Source of the DNA: Citrobacter sp.
GTDB lineage: Bacteria > Pseudomonadota > Gammaproteobacteria > Enterobacterales > Enterobacteriaceae
Assembly (NCBI GenBank): GCA_019415335.1
Contig: DXKH01000117.1
Location: 1 to 15,421 of the forward strand
Direction: 5' to 3'
Length of the DNA: 15,421 nucleotides
Numbering within the stretch: position 1 is the stretch's first letter; every line of letters begins with the position of its first letter. Below the pieces are notes generated by a model, which was not told the DNA's origin, did no database searches, and saw only the letters and a list, made by a program, of their open reading frames with translations. The translations under genes were made by a program, and so were the position numbers. Of this stretch, positions 1 through 7,499 are shown piece by piece.

Positions 1-481
1 GTTCCGTAATGGTTGGGAAAACAATGTGAAATCTATTGATGCCCTACCATACGTTGACGCGGGTTCAAACGCCCGAACCAGCGATATTAGCAGCGGAGAA
101 TACGCCACTATGCCACTGGCACCAATGAAGGAGTCCGATGCGCCGAACGAAGAACTGCGTCAGGCCTGGGAGTATTACCACACCCCTCGCGCGCAGTATC
201 CAACAGCACCGGGTTACGCTACTTTGCGCAGCCTTAACCAGATTATTACCTATGATGCTTACCATATGGCGGAAGTGTACCTGACTCAGCCGATACAGAT
301 TGTGGCGGGCAGCCAGGCAGGGAGCAAATGGATGAGTGACGACCTGTACGATCGAGCATCAAGCCAGGATAAACGCTATCACATTGTTGAAGGCGCAAAC
401 CATATGGATCTTTATGACGGCAAAGTCTATGTGGCTGAAGCAATTTCAGTATTAGCTCCGTTCTTTGAGGAAACTCTGTAA
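1..481 (+). CDS. ycjY: Alpha/beta hydrolase YcjY, C-terminal part (gene runs off the left edge)
   Basis: The reading frame is open from base 2 to the TAA at 479-481, giving 159 residues with no start in the window. A GTG at base 26 lies inside the gene and is not its start. The sequence matches my recollection of the end of YcjY, a roughly 300-residue hydrolase of the COG1073 (dienelactone hydrolase-like) group with no firmly known substrate. The visible part holds a beta strand and turn (IQIVAGSQAGSKW), where the acidic triad residue normally lies, and VEGANHMDLYD, whose His is the likely catalytic histidine. The nucleophile elbow would be upstream of the window. The stop codon overlaps an ATG (TAATG at 479-483), so translation may continue into the short frame that follows. 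Identity is well supported by sequence and by neighbours; function is family-level only. Confidence 0.85.
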   Translation, partial: FRNGWENNVKSIDALPYVDAGSNARTSDISSGEYATMPLAPMKESDAPNEELRQAWEYYHTPRAQYPTAPGYATLRSLNQIITYDAYHMAEVYLTQPIQIVAGSQAGSKWMSDDLYDRASSQDKRYHIVEGANHMDLYDGKVYVAEAISVLAPFFEETL

Positions 482-555
482 TGAAACATATTCAAATCCG
501 CAATAGTGATATGGCCTGGCATATTGCTGCCAATAATCTGGGAAAAGTTTCATGA
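481..555 (+). pseudogene. 24-codon frame coupled to ycjY, possible hydrolase remnant
   Basis: ATG at 481 overlaps the ycjY stop, and the frame ends with TGA at 553-555, which overlaps the next ATG at 552 (ATGA). The 24-residue product begins MKHIQIRNSDMAWHIAANNL. This resembles the first strand of COG1073 hydrolases, where a short polar lead-in is followed by a W-x-I-A-A-N type segment. It may therefore be the stump of a second, deleted hydrolase gene next to ycjY. It could equally be a coincidental short frame or a leader peptide. The double overlap shows that ribosomes could pass from ycjY through it to the ymjC remnant. Function is unknown and expression is not demonstrated by sequence. 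Confidence 0.35.
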
Positions 556-674
556 AAAATGTACTGATTCTTGGTGCTGGCGGTCAGATAGCCCGCCATG
601 TGATTAATCAACTGGCAGATAAACAAACCATTAAACAAACATCGTACTGTACTATGTGCAGTACGATTTATTAA
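552..674 (+). pseudogene. ymjC: Truncated NAD(P)-binding Rossmann-fold oxidoreductase remnant (ymjC)
   Basis: A 40-residue frame from ATG 552 to TAA 672-674 starts MKNVLILGAGGQIARHVINQ. This is a typical beta-alpha-beta nucleotide-binding start with a GxGGxxA glycine motif, as in NmrA/SDR-like NAD(P)H-binding proteins of about 200 residues. After about residue 30 (KQTIKQT) the frame runs into an inverted repeat and ends with unrelated residues (SYCTMCSTIY), so nearly the whole catalytic domain is missing. K-12 has a truncated gene called ymjC at this position between ycjY and mpaA, which fits. The start overlaps the previous stop. It is best read as a decayed oxidoreductase that cannot work alone, though the short peptide could still be made. 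Confidence 0.65.
641..667. repeat. Perfect 9-bp inverted repeat at the ymjC truncation point
   Basis: ATCGTACTG (641-649) and CAGTACGAT (659-667) are exact reverse complements separated by a 9-base loop. The repeat begins exactly where the ymjC frame stops looking like a Rossmann protein. A T-rich stretch follows on the plus strand (TTTATTAAACTTATTAA), so it could work as a weak intrinsic terminator for ycjY-ymjC. It could also be a recombination or insertion scar. The symmetry is certain; its role is inferred. Confidence 0.6.
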
Positions 675-912
675 ACTTATTAAGGTGAACTGATCAATCA
701 GATGCGATTAACATGTGTAGAACCAGTAAGAATAAAATACGCCATGTATATAACATTACGACAATTCTAATATCTGCACATCAATGAAAATACAAACAAC
801 TTCCGGCAAAAAAGTGATACAAGATCGATGACATAGCGTTGAAGAAAAGGATTTGATAATCCGCAAAATTTGCACAACACTGCCTGTAATACTTCCTGAA
901 CCAGAGACGATC
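675..912. other. AT-rich gene-poor gap between the ymjC remnant and mpaA
   Basis: No convincing coding sequence is seen in these 238 bases, and codon use looks unlike the flanks. Together with the remnants upstream, the stretch from 482 to 912 holds no intact gene. TTATTAA occurs twice near the left end (668-674 and 677-683). TGATAAT at 854-860 resembles a -10 element and could serve mpaA, but no well-spaced -35 was found. The region probably contains the mpaA promoter and leftovers of the lost end of ymjC. Confidence 0.4.
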
Positions 913-1641
913 ATGACCGTAACTCGCCCACGCGCCGAACGCGGCGCATTTCCGCCCGGTACAGAACATTACGGACGTTCATTATTGGGCGCGCCGTTAA
1001 TCTGGTTTCCGGCCCCTGCAGCCAGTCACGAAAGTGGTTTGATTCTGGCTGGCACTCACGGTGATGAAAACTCTTCGATCGTCACGCTCTCCTGTGCTCT
1101 GCGGACTTTGACACCGTCTTTGCGCCGCCATCATGTGGTGCTGTGTGTGAATCCTGACGGCTGCCAGTTAGGGTTACGGGCCAATGCTAATGGTGTGGAT
1201 TTAAACCGAAACTTTCCGGCAGCGAACTGGAAGGAAGGTGAAACAGTTTATCGCTGGAACAGCACCGCTGAAGAACGTGATGTCGTTTTACTGACAGGTG
1301 ACAAACCTGGCTCCGAACCTGAAACTCAGGCGCTGTGCCAGCTTATACACCGCATTCAACCTGCCTGGGTGGTCTCATTCCACGATCCACTGGCCTGTAT
1401 TGAAGACCCCAGACACAGCGAATTAGGTGAATGGCTGGCCCAGGCGTTTGAATTGCCACTGGTAACCAGCGTCGGTTATGAAACGCCTGGCTCTTTCGGC
1501 AGTTGGTGTGCGGATCTCAACCTGCATTGCATCACCGCAGAGTTTCCGCCCATCTCCTCCGACGAAGCCAGCGAAAAATATCTCTTTGCGATGGCAAACT
1601 TGCTGCGCTGGCATCCTAAAGATGCAATTCGCCCGTTGTGA
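913..1641 (+). CDS. mpaA: Murein peptide amidase A (gamma-D-Glu-meso-Dap carboxypeptidase)
   Basis: A 242-residue M14-family zinc carboxypeptidase, cytoplasmic because no signal peptide is present. MpaA cleaves the gamma-D-glutamyl-diaminopimelate bond of the free murein tripeptide L-Ala-gamma-D-Glu-meso-Dap during cell-wall recycling. The visible zinc ligands are His49 and Glu52 in THGDENS and His157 in SFHDP. The substrate-binding Arg-type motif NGVDLNRNFP lies at about 93-102, and Glu210 in TAEFP is the likely catalytic base. The start at ATG 913 gives the length I recall for E. coli MpaA; an in-frame TTG at 853 would add 20 residues and is less likely. A weak AGAGACG precedes the start. 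The 3' end overlaps the end of ycjG, whose product acts on MpaA's dipeptide product. The transporter protein MppA is encoded a little beyond the left edge in K-12. Confidence 0.95.
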   Translation: MTVTRPRAERGAFPPGTEHYGRSLLGAPLIWFPAPAASHESGLILAGTHGDENSSIVTLSCALRTLTPSLRRHHVVLCVNPDGCQLGLRANANGVDLNRNFPAANWKEGETVYRWNSTAEERDVVLLTGDKPGSEPETQALCQLIHRIQPAWVVSFHDPLACIEDPRHSELGEWLAQAFELPLVTSVGYETPGSFGSWCADLNLHCITAEFPPISSDEASEKYLFAMANLLRWHPKDAIRPL

Positions 1642-2581
1642 ACTGAAGCGCCGGTTCCACATCTACCGCCAGCCAGGTCGGTCCGTCAAGATCGGCGAAA
1701 CTGACCTGCGGCACCAGCGGTAAAGCGGCGCTAATGGCCCGAGAGGTACACAACATGCAGCCCAGCATCAGACGAAAACCTTGTGCACGCGCTTCAGTCG
1801 CCAGCGCCAGCGCTTCCGTCAGACCACCGGTTTTATCAAGCTTAATGTTAACCATCTCATAGCGCCCTTTCAGCGCCTTCAGATTGCTACGAGTATGACA
1901 ACTTTCATCAGCACAAATCGGTAACGGATGAATAAAATTCTCCAGCGCCGCATCGTCCTGCGCAGAAAGCGGTTGTTCAAGCATCGCAACGCCTAAATCT
2001 GCCAATAGCTGGCAACGCGCCGCCAACCCTTCTGCACGCCAGGATTCATTTGCATCAACGATCAGCGTCGCATCGGGCACAGCTGTGCGAATTGCCACCA
2101 TCCGCTCACTGATAAGATGGTTATCCAGCTTCACTTTCAGTAATTTCGCGCCTGCCTGCCAGAGTGTTGATGCACTATTGGCCATCTGATCAGGCGTACC
2201 GATGACTATCGTCTGTGCCGTGGTGACTGTCTCGGGAAGCGTTATGCCGATCAAATCAGCCAGCGATTGCTGCTGTTTTCGCGCCGCCAGATCCCACAAT
2301 GCACAATCCAGCGCATTACGTGCTGCGCCGGCAGGGAGGATTTTTTGCAACTCCTCCCGTGTCAGCCCTTTCTCTAATTGCGGCACGACGCTCATAATTT
2401 GCGCCATTACCGAGGCATCACTTTCGCCATAGCGCGGATAAGGCGTACATTCGCCCGTACCTTTGACGCCATCTTCTTCCAGTTCAACCACCACCACGCG
2501 CGCTTCACTGCGACTTCCCCGGGCAATCACAAACGGGGTATGTAAGGGCCAGGCCTCCTCAAATACCTTAACGGTTCTCAT
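1616..2581 (-). CDS. ycjG: L-Ala-D/L-Glu epimerase (dipeptide epimerase)
   Basis: A 321-residue enolase-superfamily enzyme of the muconate-lactonising subgroup. It epimerises L-Ala-D-Glu to L-Ala-L-Glu so that ordinary dipeptidases can degrade it, completing use of the murein tripeptide. The expected active site is intact: Lys149/Lys151 in LLKVKLD, metal ligands Asp176 (IVDANES), Glu202 (MLEQPL) and Asp225 (CADES), and the opposite base Lys247 (NIKLDKTGG). The capping domain occupies about residues 1-110 and the barrel follows. The start at 2581 is supported by AAGGAG seven bases upstream. A further in-frame start at 2623 would add 14 Arg/Gln-rich residues and place translation before this ribosome site, so it was rejected. 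The gene is divergent from tpx and overlaps mpaA tail to tail. It is also known as AEE. Confidence 0.95.
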   Translation of the reverse strand: MRTVKVFEEAWPLHTPFVIARGSRSEARVVVVELEEDGVKGTGECTPYPRYGESDASVMAQIMSVVPQLEKGLTREELQKILPAGAARNALDCALWDLAARKQQQSLADLIGITLPETVTTAQTIVIGTPDQMANSASTLWQAGAKLLKVKLDNHLISERMVAIRTAVPDATLIVDANESWRAEGLAARCQLLADLGVAMLEQPLSAQDDAALENFIHPLPICADESCHTRSNLKALKGRYEMVNIKLDKTGGLTEALALATEARAQGFRLMLGCMLCTSRAISAALPLVPQVSFADLDGPTWLAVDVEPALQFTTGELHL

Positions 2582-2669
2582 CTTTACTCCTTGTTGTCGC
2601 GGTGGTCTGCGGATTAAGCGCAAATAGCGTTTGCTGTGTTATTGACAGTTAGCATAAACTAGGTGTGAC

Positions 2670-2685
2670 GTTAACTATATGTAAA
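2670..2685 (+). promoter_or_regulatory. Possible ArcA-type direct repeat upstream of tpx
   Basis: GTTAA at 2670-2674 and GTAAA at 2681-2685 are repeated with an 11-bp period, the spacing expected for ArcA recognition repeats (consensus close to GTTAA/TGTTA). The site lies 15-30 bases before the tpx ATG. Regulation of tpx by ArcA and Fnr has been described in E. coli, which makes the match plausible. A TTGACA lies at 2642-2647, but I found no well-spaced -10 for it. Pattern match only. Confidence 0.35.
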
Positions 2686-2699
2686 CAGGAAAGATAATC

Positions 2700-3206
2700 A
2701 TGTCACAAACCGTTCATTTCCAGGGCAACCCGGTTACAGTCGCCAATTCCATCCCGCAGGCGGGTAGCAAAGCGCAGACTTTTACTCTCGTGGCAAAAGA
2801 TCTGTCTGACGTCACCCTCGGTCAGTTTGCGGGTAAACGCAAAGTGCTGAACATTTTCCCGAGTATTGATACCGGTGTTTGCGCCGCATCAGTACGTAAG
2901 TTTAACCAACTGGCAACCGAGATCGACAACACCGTTGTGCTGTGTATCTCTGCCGATCTGCCATTCGCCCAGTCTCGTTTCTGCGGCGCAGAAGGTCTGA
3001 ACAACGTTATCACCCTCTCCACTTTCCGTAACGCTGAATTCCTGCAAGCCTACGGTGTGGCAATTGCTGATGGCCCACTGAAAGGTCTGGCAGCGCGTGC
3101 CGTTGTGGTTATTGATGAAAATGACAATGTGATTTTCAGCCAGCTGGTGGATGAAATCACCACCGAGCCGGATTACGAAGCAGCTCTGGCTGTACTGAAA
3201 GCATAA
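2700..3206 (+). CDS. tpx: Thiol peroxidase, atypical 2-Cys peroxiredoxin
   Basis: A 168-residue peroxiredoxin of the Tpx subfamily. It reduces hydrogen peroxide and preferably alkyl hydroperoxides using thioredoxin as electron donor. The peroxidatic cysteine is Cys61 in [16 protein letters not shown], with the conserved Thr58 of the PxxxT/S-x-x-C pattern. The resolving cysteine is Cys95 in QSRFCGAEG, and the third cysteine Cys82 is present. The length equals the family norm, so the gene looks complete and active. The start ATG 2700 follows ACAGGA at the usual distance. There is no signal sequence; Tpx was once called a periplasmic scavengase but has none of the marks of export. It stands alone between the divergent ycjG and convergent tyrR, ending at a strong shared hairpin. 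Confidence 0.97.
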   Translation: MSQTVHFQGNPVTVANSIPQAGSKAQTFTLVAKDLSDVTLGQFAGKRKVLNIFPSIDTGVCAASVRKFNQLATEIDNTVVLCISADLPFAQSRFCGAEGLNNVITLSTFRNAEFLQAYGVAIADGPLKGLAARAVVVIDENDNVIFSQLVDEITTEPDYEAALAVLKA

Positions 3207-3209
3207 GTT

Positions 3210-3244
3210 AATATGCCTGATGGTGTTGCACCATCAGGCATATT
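3210..3244. terminator. Strong hairpin between convergent tpx and tyrR, probable bidirectional terminator
   Basis: A perfect 16-bp stem (3210-3225 with 3229-3244) closes a 3-base loop. It begins four bases after the tpx stop and ends five bases before the tyrR stop. Its AT ends (AATA...TATT) give A-rich and T-rich flanks on both strands, as in bidirectional terminators, although no long T tract follows. The symmetry is certain; terminator function is inferred from its place between convergent genes. Confidence 0.75.
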
Positions 3245-3249
3245 CACGC

Positions 3250-4791
3250 TTACTCTTCGTTCTTCTTCTGACTCAGACCATATTCCCGCAACTTATTGGC
3301 AATCGCGGTATGTGAAACGCCGAGACGTTTTGCCAGTTTGCGCGTGCTGGGATAATTGCGATAAAGCTGGGTTAATACCGAGCGTTCAAAACGGCTGGTG
3401 ATTTCGTCCAGCGAACCTTCCATCGCATCTTCGCCCACGGCTACCGTTGCGGCGTCATAATCCGGCAACAAAATATCCTGTGGACGCAGCTCATAACCGT
3501 CCAGTTGTGTCAGTGCACGATAGATAGCGTTCTTTAACTGCCGCACATTTCCCGGCCACGCATAACGCGTAAGTACAGTATTCAGATCAGCGGCCAGTTT
3601 CGGACGCGGCACGCCCTGCTCGTCGGCAAAGCGGGCGACGAACAGCTCGGTTAACGGCATGATGTCCTGCGGACAGTCACGTAGCGGCGGCAGATTGAGC
3701 GTCAACACGTTCAGACGATAATAGAGATCTTCACGGAACACGCCTTTTTGCACCAGTTCGACCAGATTCTTCTGCGTAGCACAAATCACCCGCACATCGA
3801 CATGCACCTCATGGTCTTCGCCAACCCGACGGAAGGTGCCATCATTAAGGAAACGCAGTAATTTCGCCTGCATCCGTGGTGACATTTCCCCTATTTCATC
3901 CAACAGCACCGAACCACCGTTCGCCTGCTCAAAGAACCCTTTCTTCCCTTCCGGAGCATGACCAAACAGTTCACTCTCGACCGCATCTTCCGGTATAGAC
4001 GCACAGTTCAGCGCCAGGTAAGGTTTGCTCGCTCTGGGGCTTGCCTGATGACAGGCGTAGGCAAAGAGATCTTTTCCGGTGCCGGTATCACCCGTAATCA
4101 GCAGTGGCGCGCTTAGCATCGCCAGTTTCTGCGCCTGTTCGACAACATGCTTCATTTTCGGGCTGACGGCGACAATTTGACTAAAGGCGCTGACGTCCTG
4201 GGCAGCGACATTTTGCAACTGACGGCCCATACGAATCGTTGATCGCAGCATCACCACCGCACCGGTCAGGACGTGTTGATCATTTTCATCCTGAAGATAA
4301 ACAGGCGTAATCTCCATCAGGAAATTCTGCCCATTAATAACGACATGCTCGTTATGCGAATCTTGCGGTTCGCTTTCCAGCCAGCGTAAAAAATTAAAGC
4401 CGTTAATCAATTGCGCGGCGGTATGGTTGCGCAGGCGATCCAATTTTTGCCCAAAAAGCTGACAGCTCGCCGGGTTCGCCATATCCACTTTGCTTTTCAT
4501 ATCGACAGAGAGCACAGGTTCAGGCAATGCCTCCAGTAACGCGCTCAACGCCAGATGCTCACGTTCGGAAGGCATCCACGGGACAGTACGCACATCGGTA
4601 ACACCTGCAATACGGCGTATTTCGGCCATCAGACTGCTGAAACTCTCAAACTCCAGTTCAGCAAAATTGAGGTAGATTCGCCCAATGGGATCAATCTCAA
4701 TACCGCGTAAATCAATGCCTCTTAGCACGAGTAGATCGAGTAATTCGCGGGTCAGACCGAGTCGGTCTTCACAAAAGACTTCCAGACGCAT
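3250..4791 (-). CDS. tyrR: Transcriptional regulator TyrR of aromatic amino acid genes
   Basis: A 513-residue regulator that senses Tyr, Phe and Trp and represses or activates aroF, aroG, aroL, tyrP, mtr, aroP and related genes at TYR R boxes. An N-terminal ACT domain lies at about 1-70 and a PAS domain at about 78-190. An AAA+ (sigma-54 interaction-type) domain at about 205-430 has Walker A GDTGTGKD (234-241) and Walker B VLLDEIGEMS. A Fis-type helix-turn-helix is at about 483-503 (TRKLAKRLGVSHTAIANKL). The GAFTGA loop is replaced by GHAPEGKKG near 277-285, consistent with TyrR working with sigma-70. The ATG at 4791 gives the recognised N-terminus and has GAAGG upstream; an in-frame start at 4818 would add nine residues ahead of the ACT domain. 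The gene follows ycjX-ycjF on the same strand and has its own TyrR box upstream. Confidence 0.97.
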   Translation of the reverse strand: MRLEVFCEDRLGLTRELLDLLVLRGIDLRGIEIDPIGRIYLNFAELEFESFSSLMAEIRRIAGVTDVRTVPWMPSEREHLALSALLEALPEPVLSVDMKSKVDMANPASCQLFGQKLDRLRNHTAAQLINGFNFLRWLESEPQDSHNEHVVINGQNFLMEITPVYLQDENDQHVLTGAVVMLRSTIRMGRQLQNVAAQDVSAFSQIVAVSPKMKHVVEQAQKLAMLSAPLLITGDTGTGKDLFAYACHQASPRASKPYLALNCASIPEDAVESELFGHAPEGKKGFFEQANGGSVLLDEIGEMSPRMQAKLLRFLNDGTFRRVGEDHEVHVDVRVICATQKNLVELVQKGVFREDLYYRLNVLTLNLPPLRDCPQDIMPLTELFVARFADEQGVPRPKLAADLNTVLTRYAWPGNVRQLKNAIYRALTQLDGYELRPQDILLPDYDAATVAVGEDAMEGSLDEITSRFERSVLTQLYRNYPSTRKLAKRLGVSHTAIANKLREYGLSQKKNEE

Positions 4792-4839
4792 GGGAACCTT
4801 CACCTGAAAAAAGAACAATTAATATGATGATATGACACT

Positions 4840-4867
4840 ATTTGAATAGCAGGAAGGTTTCTGTCAA
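4840..4867 (-). promoter_or_regulatory. Candidate sigma-70 promoter of tyrR
   Basis: On the minus strand a perfect -35 TTGACA (4867-4862) is followed after 16 bases by TCAAAT (4845-4840), a 4-of-6 match to a -10. The -35 is also one arm of the TyrR box, so TyrR binding would block it. Another weak pair, TTCAAA and TATTAA, lies slightly downstream, so the exact start point is uncertain. Confidence 0.45.
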
Positions 4868-4879
4868 CAATCATTGACA
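4862..4879 (-). promoter_or_regulatory. TyrR box (autoregulatory operator of tyrR)
   Basis: TGTCAA-N6-TTGACA is a perfect palindrome in its arms and differs from the TYR R box consensus TGTAAA-N6-TTTACA by one base in each arm. It lies about 70 bases before the tyrR start and covers the candidate -35. TyrR is known to repress its own gene, so this is very probably that operator. Confidence 0.8.
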
Positions 4880-4938
4880 CAAAGACGGAAAAACGGGCAC
4901 TTCGGCGTAAAGATATCCGGTCAGCACCCGATATTGCA

Positions 4939-6000
4939 TTATTTTTCGCTGGGCGTTTTGCCTTTTTGCAGAGTTTCTTTCACCTGACCGATAAGCTGAC
5001 GACGGAAATCCCCGAGGCGTGGCTTGTCATCGTCAATCCACGGCAGCGGGCGGCAAAGCTCCATAGCTTTAATCCCCAGTCGTGCCGTCAGAAGTCCTGC
5101 ACCAATCCCCTGAGCTGCGCGGGTAGACAAACGAGCAGCGAGATCTTGCGACATCCAGTCCATCCCCACTTCGCGCACCAGTTCGCTGGCTCCGGCGAAA
5201 GCGATATTCAGCAATACCAGCTTGAACAGGCGCAAACGGCTGTAATACCCCAGTTCAATGCCATACAGCGTGGCGATGCGATTAATCAAACGCAGATTGC
5301 GCCAGGCGATAAATGCCATATCCACCAGCGCCAGCGGGTTGACCGCAATCATCAATGTTGATTCCGCTGCCGAACGGCTGATTTCGCGCCGTGCCTGGGC
5401 ATCTAAAACTGGCTGGACCAAATGCGCATACAAACTGACCACTTCACGGTCGTTTTGCGTTTCATGGATTGAGGCATACCAGCGTTGCAGCGCCGGATGT
5501 GACTGATCGATGCCCGCCTGCTGCGCCAGTTTTTCGCAAAATGCGCGGCCTTTGCCGGTGCCATGGCTGTGCAATAAATCACGCGCTTCGTCGCGTTCAT
5601 GGGCGCGCTGTCGCAAGCGCCATAAGCGCCGCCACTCTGTTACCACAGAACCTACGCCAGCGCCGATAATCAATGCCCCTGCGGCACATCCACCCAGCGC
5701 TACCCAGTCCTGGGTTTGCCAGGCATTCATTGTCCACTGTACCCCCTGCCCGACAACGCTTGCGCCAAACAGAGCCAGCCCGCCCATCACCATTTTGCGC
5801 CACAGGCTGCGTTTCGGACGTAACGCTGCGTCCATCACCGCTTCAACTTGCCCCTCTTCTTCCTGCGCTTCGTCGAGCGTGGCCGGGGCAAAATTTTGCG
5901 CCTGATTTTCGTCAAAGGTCTGCTGCGCCCTGAATTCAGGATTCTGATCGACATCCAGCGGACCGTCGAAATCAATACGTGGTTTTAACGGTTCGGTCAT
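4939..6000 (-). CDS. ycjF: Inner membrane protein YcjF (UPF0283/DUF697 family)
   Basis: A 353-residue membrane protein without an assigned biochemical role. The first about 65 residues are acidic and hydrophilic. Two membrane segments follow at about 69-90 ([17 protein letters not shown]) and 99-121 (rich in Gly/Ala). A soluble helical stretch then leads to two further hydrophobic stretches near 213-233 and 259-275, and a charged tail ends the protein. The start ATG at 6000 overlaps the ycjX stop as ATGA, so the two are almost certainly translated together and may form one complex. In several enterobacteria ycjX-ycjF lie close to the phage-shock (psp) genes, and a link to envelope or heat stress is usually proposed. 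The length equals that of K-12 YcjF. tyrR lies 147 bases downstream on the same strand and may receive read-through. Confidence 0.93.
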   Translation of the reverse strand: MTEPLKPRIDFDGPLDVDQNPEFRAQQTFDENQAQNFAPATLDEAQEEEGQVEAVMDAALRPKRSLWRKMVMGGLALFGASVVGQGVQWTMNAWQTQDWVALGGCAAGALIIGAGVGSVVTEWRRLWRLRQRAHERDEARDLLHSHGTGKGRAFCEKLAQQAGIDQSHPALQRWYASIHETQNDREVVSLYAHLVQPVLDAQARREISRSAAESTLMIAVNPLALVDMAFIAWRNLRLINRIATLYGIELGYYSRLRLFKLVLLNIAFAGASELVREVGMDWMSQDLAARLSTRAAQGIGAGLLTARLGIKAMELCRPLPWIDDDKPRLGDFRRQLIGQVKETLQKGKTPSEK

Positions 6001-7394
6001 CGCAATTTATCTCCTATTAAAAATTCCAGCGCAGCATCAAGGCGAATATGCGGCAGCGGTTTGTCAACATCCATCACCTGCGGACGAAACGCCTCAAACT
6101 GGAAGCCTTGCTTATCCCAGAACGCCTGACCGGGCAAACGAGCGGGAACTTCGCCAGGATAAACAGTGAGCGGTGCGCCATCGCTGAGTCGATTACCGCG
6201 CAGCGCCGGGATTTTCTCACCGTTAACATCAATAATGCCGCTGGTGGTCGCCTGAACTGACGCCAGCCCCAGGCAGTCCATGCTGATCCCTTCGAACGCC
6301 GCATTTTGCCAGGCATCCTGAATCAGTTGTTGCAGTAATGAAACCATATTGGCGTGCTGATCGATGGTCACATGGTCTGCTTTAGTGGCAGCAAACAATA
6401 GCTTATCGATAACCGGTGAAAACAAACGCCGGAACAGGGTTCGCTGCCCGTAGTGAAAACTTTGCATCAGTTGCGTCAGCGCCAGACGCATATCATTAAA
6501 TGCCTGTGGCCCACTGTTGAGAGGTTGCAGGCAGTCCACCAGCACAATCTGGCGGTCAAAGCGCAGAAAATGATTCTTATAGAACCCCTTCACCACTTTC
6601 TCGCAGTAATAATTAAACCGCTCGCGCAACATTCCGGCATTGGTGTGCTTATCGGCCTGCGCCAGTTTGGACTCGCCCCAGGCATCGACATCTGGCCACG
6701 GGAAGAATTGCAGCGCGGGCGCACCTGCCATATCTCCCGGCAAGACAAAGCGCCCAGGCTGAATAAAGTGCAGCCCCTGCTGTTTACAGTGGTGGAGATA
6801 ATCGGTCCACGCGGCGGCAATGTCTGCCAGCCGGTTTTCGTCGGCAGGCGCTAGCGGGTCCAGCCCTTCGCACATCATTCGCCATTTCGCCGACCATTCG
6901 CCGCGCTGACCATTAAGTAAGCCCGTCATCTGGCGCGACCAGCTTAAATAGTCCTGCGCCAGCATCGGCAGGTCGAGCAACCATTCGCCGGGATAATCCA
7001 CAATCTCCAGATACAGCGTGGAGGTATCCTTAAAGTGGCGTAGCAGCGAATCGTTCGATTTAAAACGTAGCGCCAGGCGAATTTCGCTGACGCCGCGCGT
7101 TGGCGTTGGCCAGGCGGGTGGATCGCCATATAACTGCGCCAGCCCTTCATCATAGGTGAAGCGCGGAATGCCAAAGTCACGCTGGGGAATGCGTTTTACG
7201 CCCAGCAGCCGTTCTTCACGCACCGCGCTTAACAGCGGCAACCTTGCTCCGGCGTGAATATTGAGCAACTGATTGACCATCGCAGTGATAAACGCCGTTT
7301 TGCCGCTGCGGCTAAGTCCGGTTACGGCGAGGCGCAGATGTCTGTCGACACCCCGATTCACCAGCGCATTAAGTTCATTTTTAAGTCGCTTCAT
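5997..7394 (-). CDS. ycjX: P-loop GTPase-like protein YcjX (DUF463 family)
   Basis: A 465-residue cytoplasmic P-loop protein. Walker A is GLSRSGKT at 26-33, right after a short lead-in, and a G3/Walker B-like DYPGEW follows the strand LYLEIV near 130-140. TKAD in FAATKADHV near residue 340 resembles the NKxD guanine-specificity motif, which favours GTP; members of this family have been characterised as GTP-binding proteins. The start at 7394 is supported by AGGA about seven bases upstream and gives the recognised length. A start at 7475 would add 27 residues running through the promoter region and was rejected. It is the first gene of the ycjX-ycjF pair, with a 4-bp overlap to ycjF, and is preceded by a sigma-32-like promoter, consistent with heat-shock control. 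The cellular task is not established. Confidence 0.93.
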   Translation of the reverse strand: MKRLKNELNALVNRGVDRHLRLAVTGLSRSGKTAFITAMVNQLLNIHAGARLPLLSAVREERLLGVKRIPQRDFGIPRFTYDEGLAQLYGDPPAWPTPTRGVSEIRLALRFKSNDSLLRHFKDTSTLYLEIVDYPGEWLLDLPMLAQDYLSWSRQMTGLLNGQRGEWSAKWRMMCEGLDPLAPADENRLADIAAAWTDYLHHCKQQGLHFIQPGRFVLPGDMAGAPALQFFPWPDVDAWGESKLAQADKHTNAGMLRERFNYYCEKVVKGFYKNHFLRFDRQIVLVDCLQPLNSGPQAFNDMRLALTQLMQSFHYGQRTLFRRLFSPVIDKLLFAATKADHVTIDQHANMVSLLQQLIQDAWQNAAFEGISMDCLGLASVQATTSGIIDVNGEKIPALRGNRLSDGAPLTVYPGEVPARLPGQAFWDKQGFQFEAFRPQVMDVDKPLPHIRLDAALEFLIGDKLR

Positions 7395-7445
7395 TGCTGT
7401 CCTGTGCTGCTCTGAAGACCAGAAAAAAATCATTCGTAAGAATAT

Positions 7446-7476
7446 GAATGTGGGGGCCAGGCCATTGATTATCAAC
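7446..7476 (-). promoter_or_regulatory. Sigma-32-like heat-shock promoter of ycjX-ycjF
   Basis: On the minus strand GTTGATA (7476-7470) resembles the sigma-32 -35 (CTTGAAA). After a 14-base spacer CCCCCACAT (7456-7448) resembles the -10 (CCCCATNT). Spacing and order are right, and it lies about 50-80 bases before the ycjX start. ycjX has been listed in the E. coli sigma-32 regulon, which supports the assignment. The start point is not proven. Confidence 0.6.
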
Positions 7477-7477
7477 T

Positions 7478-7499
7478 GCCCGTGTTGTCATCGACGGGC
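7478..7499. repeat. Inverted repeat over the ycjW -35 region
   Basis: GCCCGT (7478-7483) and ACGGGC (7494-7499) form perfect 6-bp arms around a 10-base centre that contains the -35 TTGTCA of the ycjW promoter. It also lies just upstream of the ycjX promoter. It could be an operator or simply a chance palindrome. It lacks the central CG of a classic LacI-family operator. Confidence 0.35.

Noticed and set aside
853..912. TTG start extending mpaA by 20 codons
   Set aside because: TTG starts are rare, the added residues are not part of the M14 domain, and the 242-residue form matches the known protein.
2582..2623. Upstream in-frame start for ycjG
   Set aside because: It would place the AAGGAG ribosome site inside the coding sequence and add an unconserved basic extension.
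4966..5905. Several long open frames on the plus strand opposite ycjF
   Set aside because: They are antisense to a clearly recognised, full-length membrane protein gene, have Arg/Pro/Ser/His-rich compositions without domain motifs, and lack good ribosome sites.
7395..7475. Upstream in-frame start for ycjX
   Set aside because: The added 27 residues would be encoded by the promoter region, and the shorter start has its own ribosome site.
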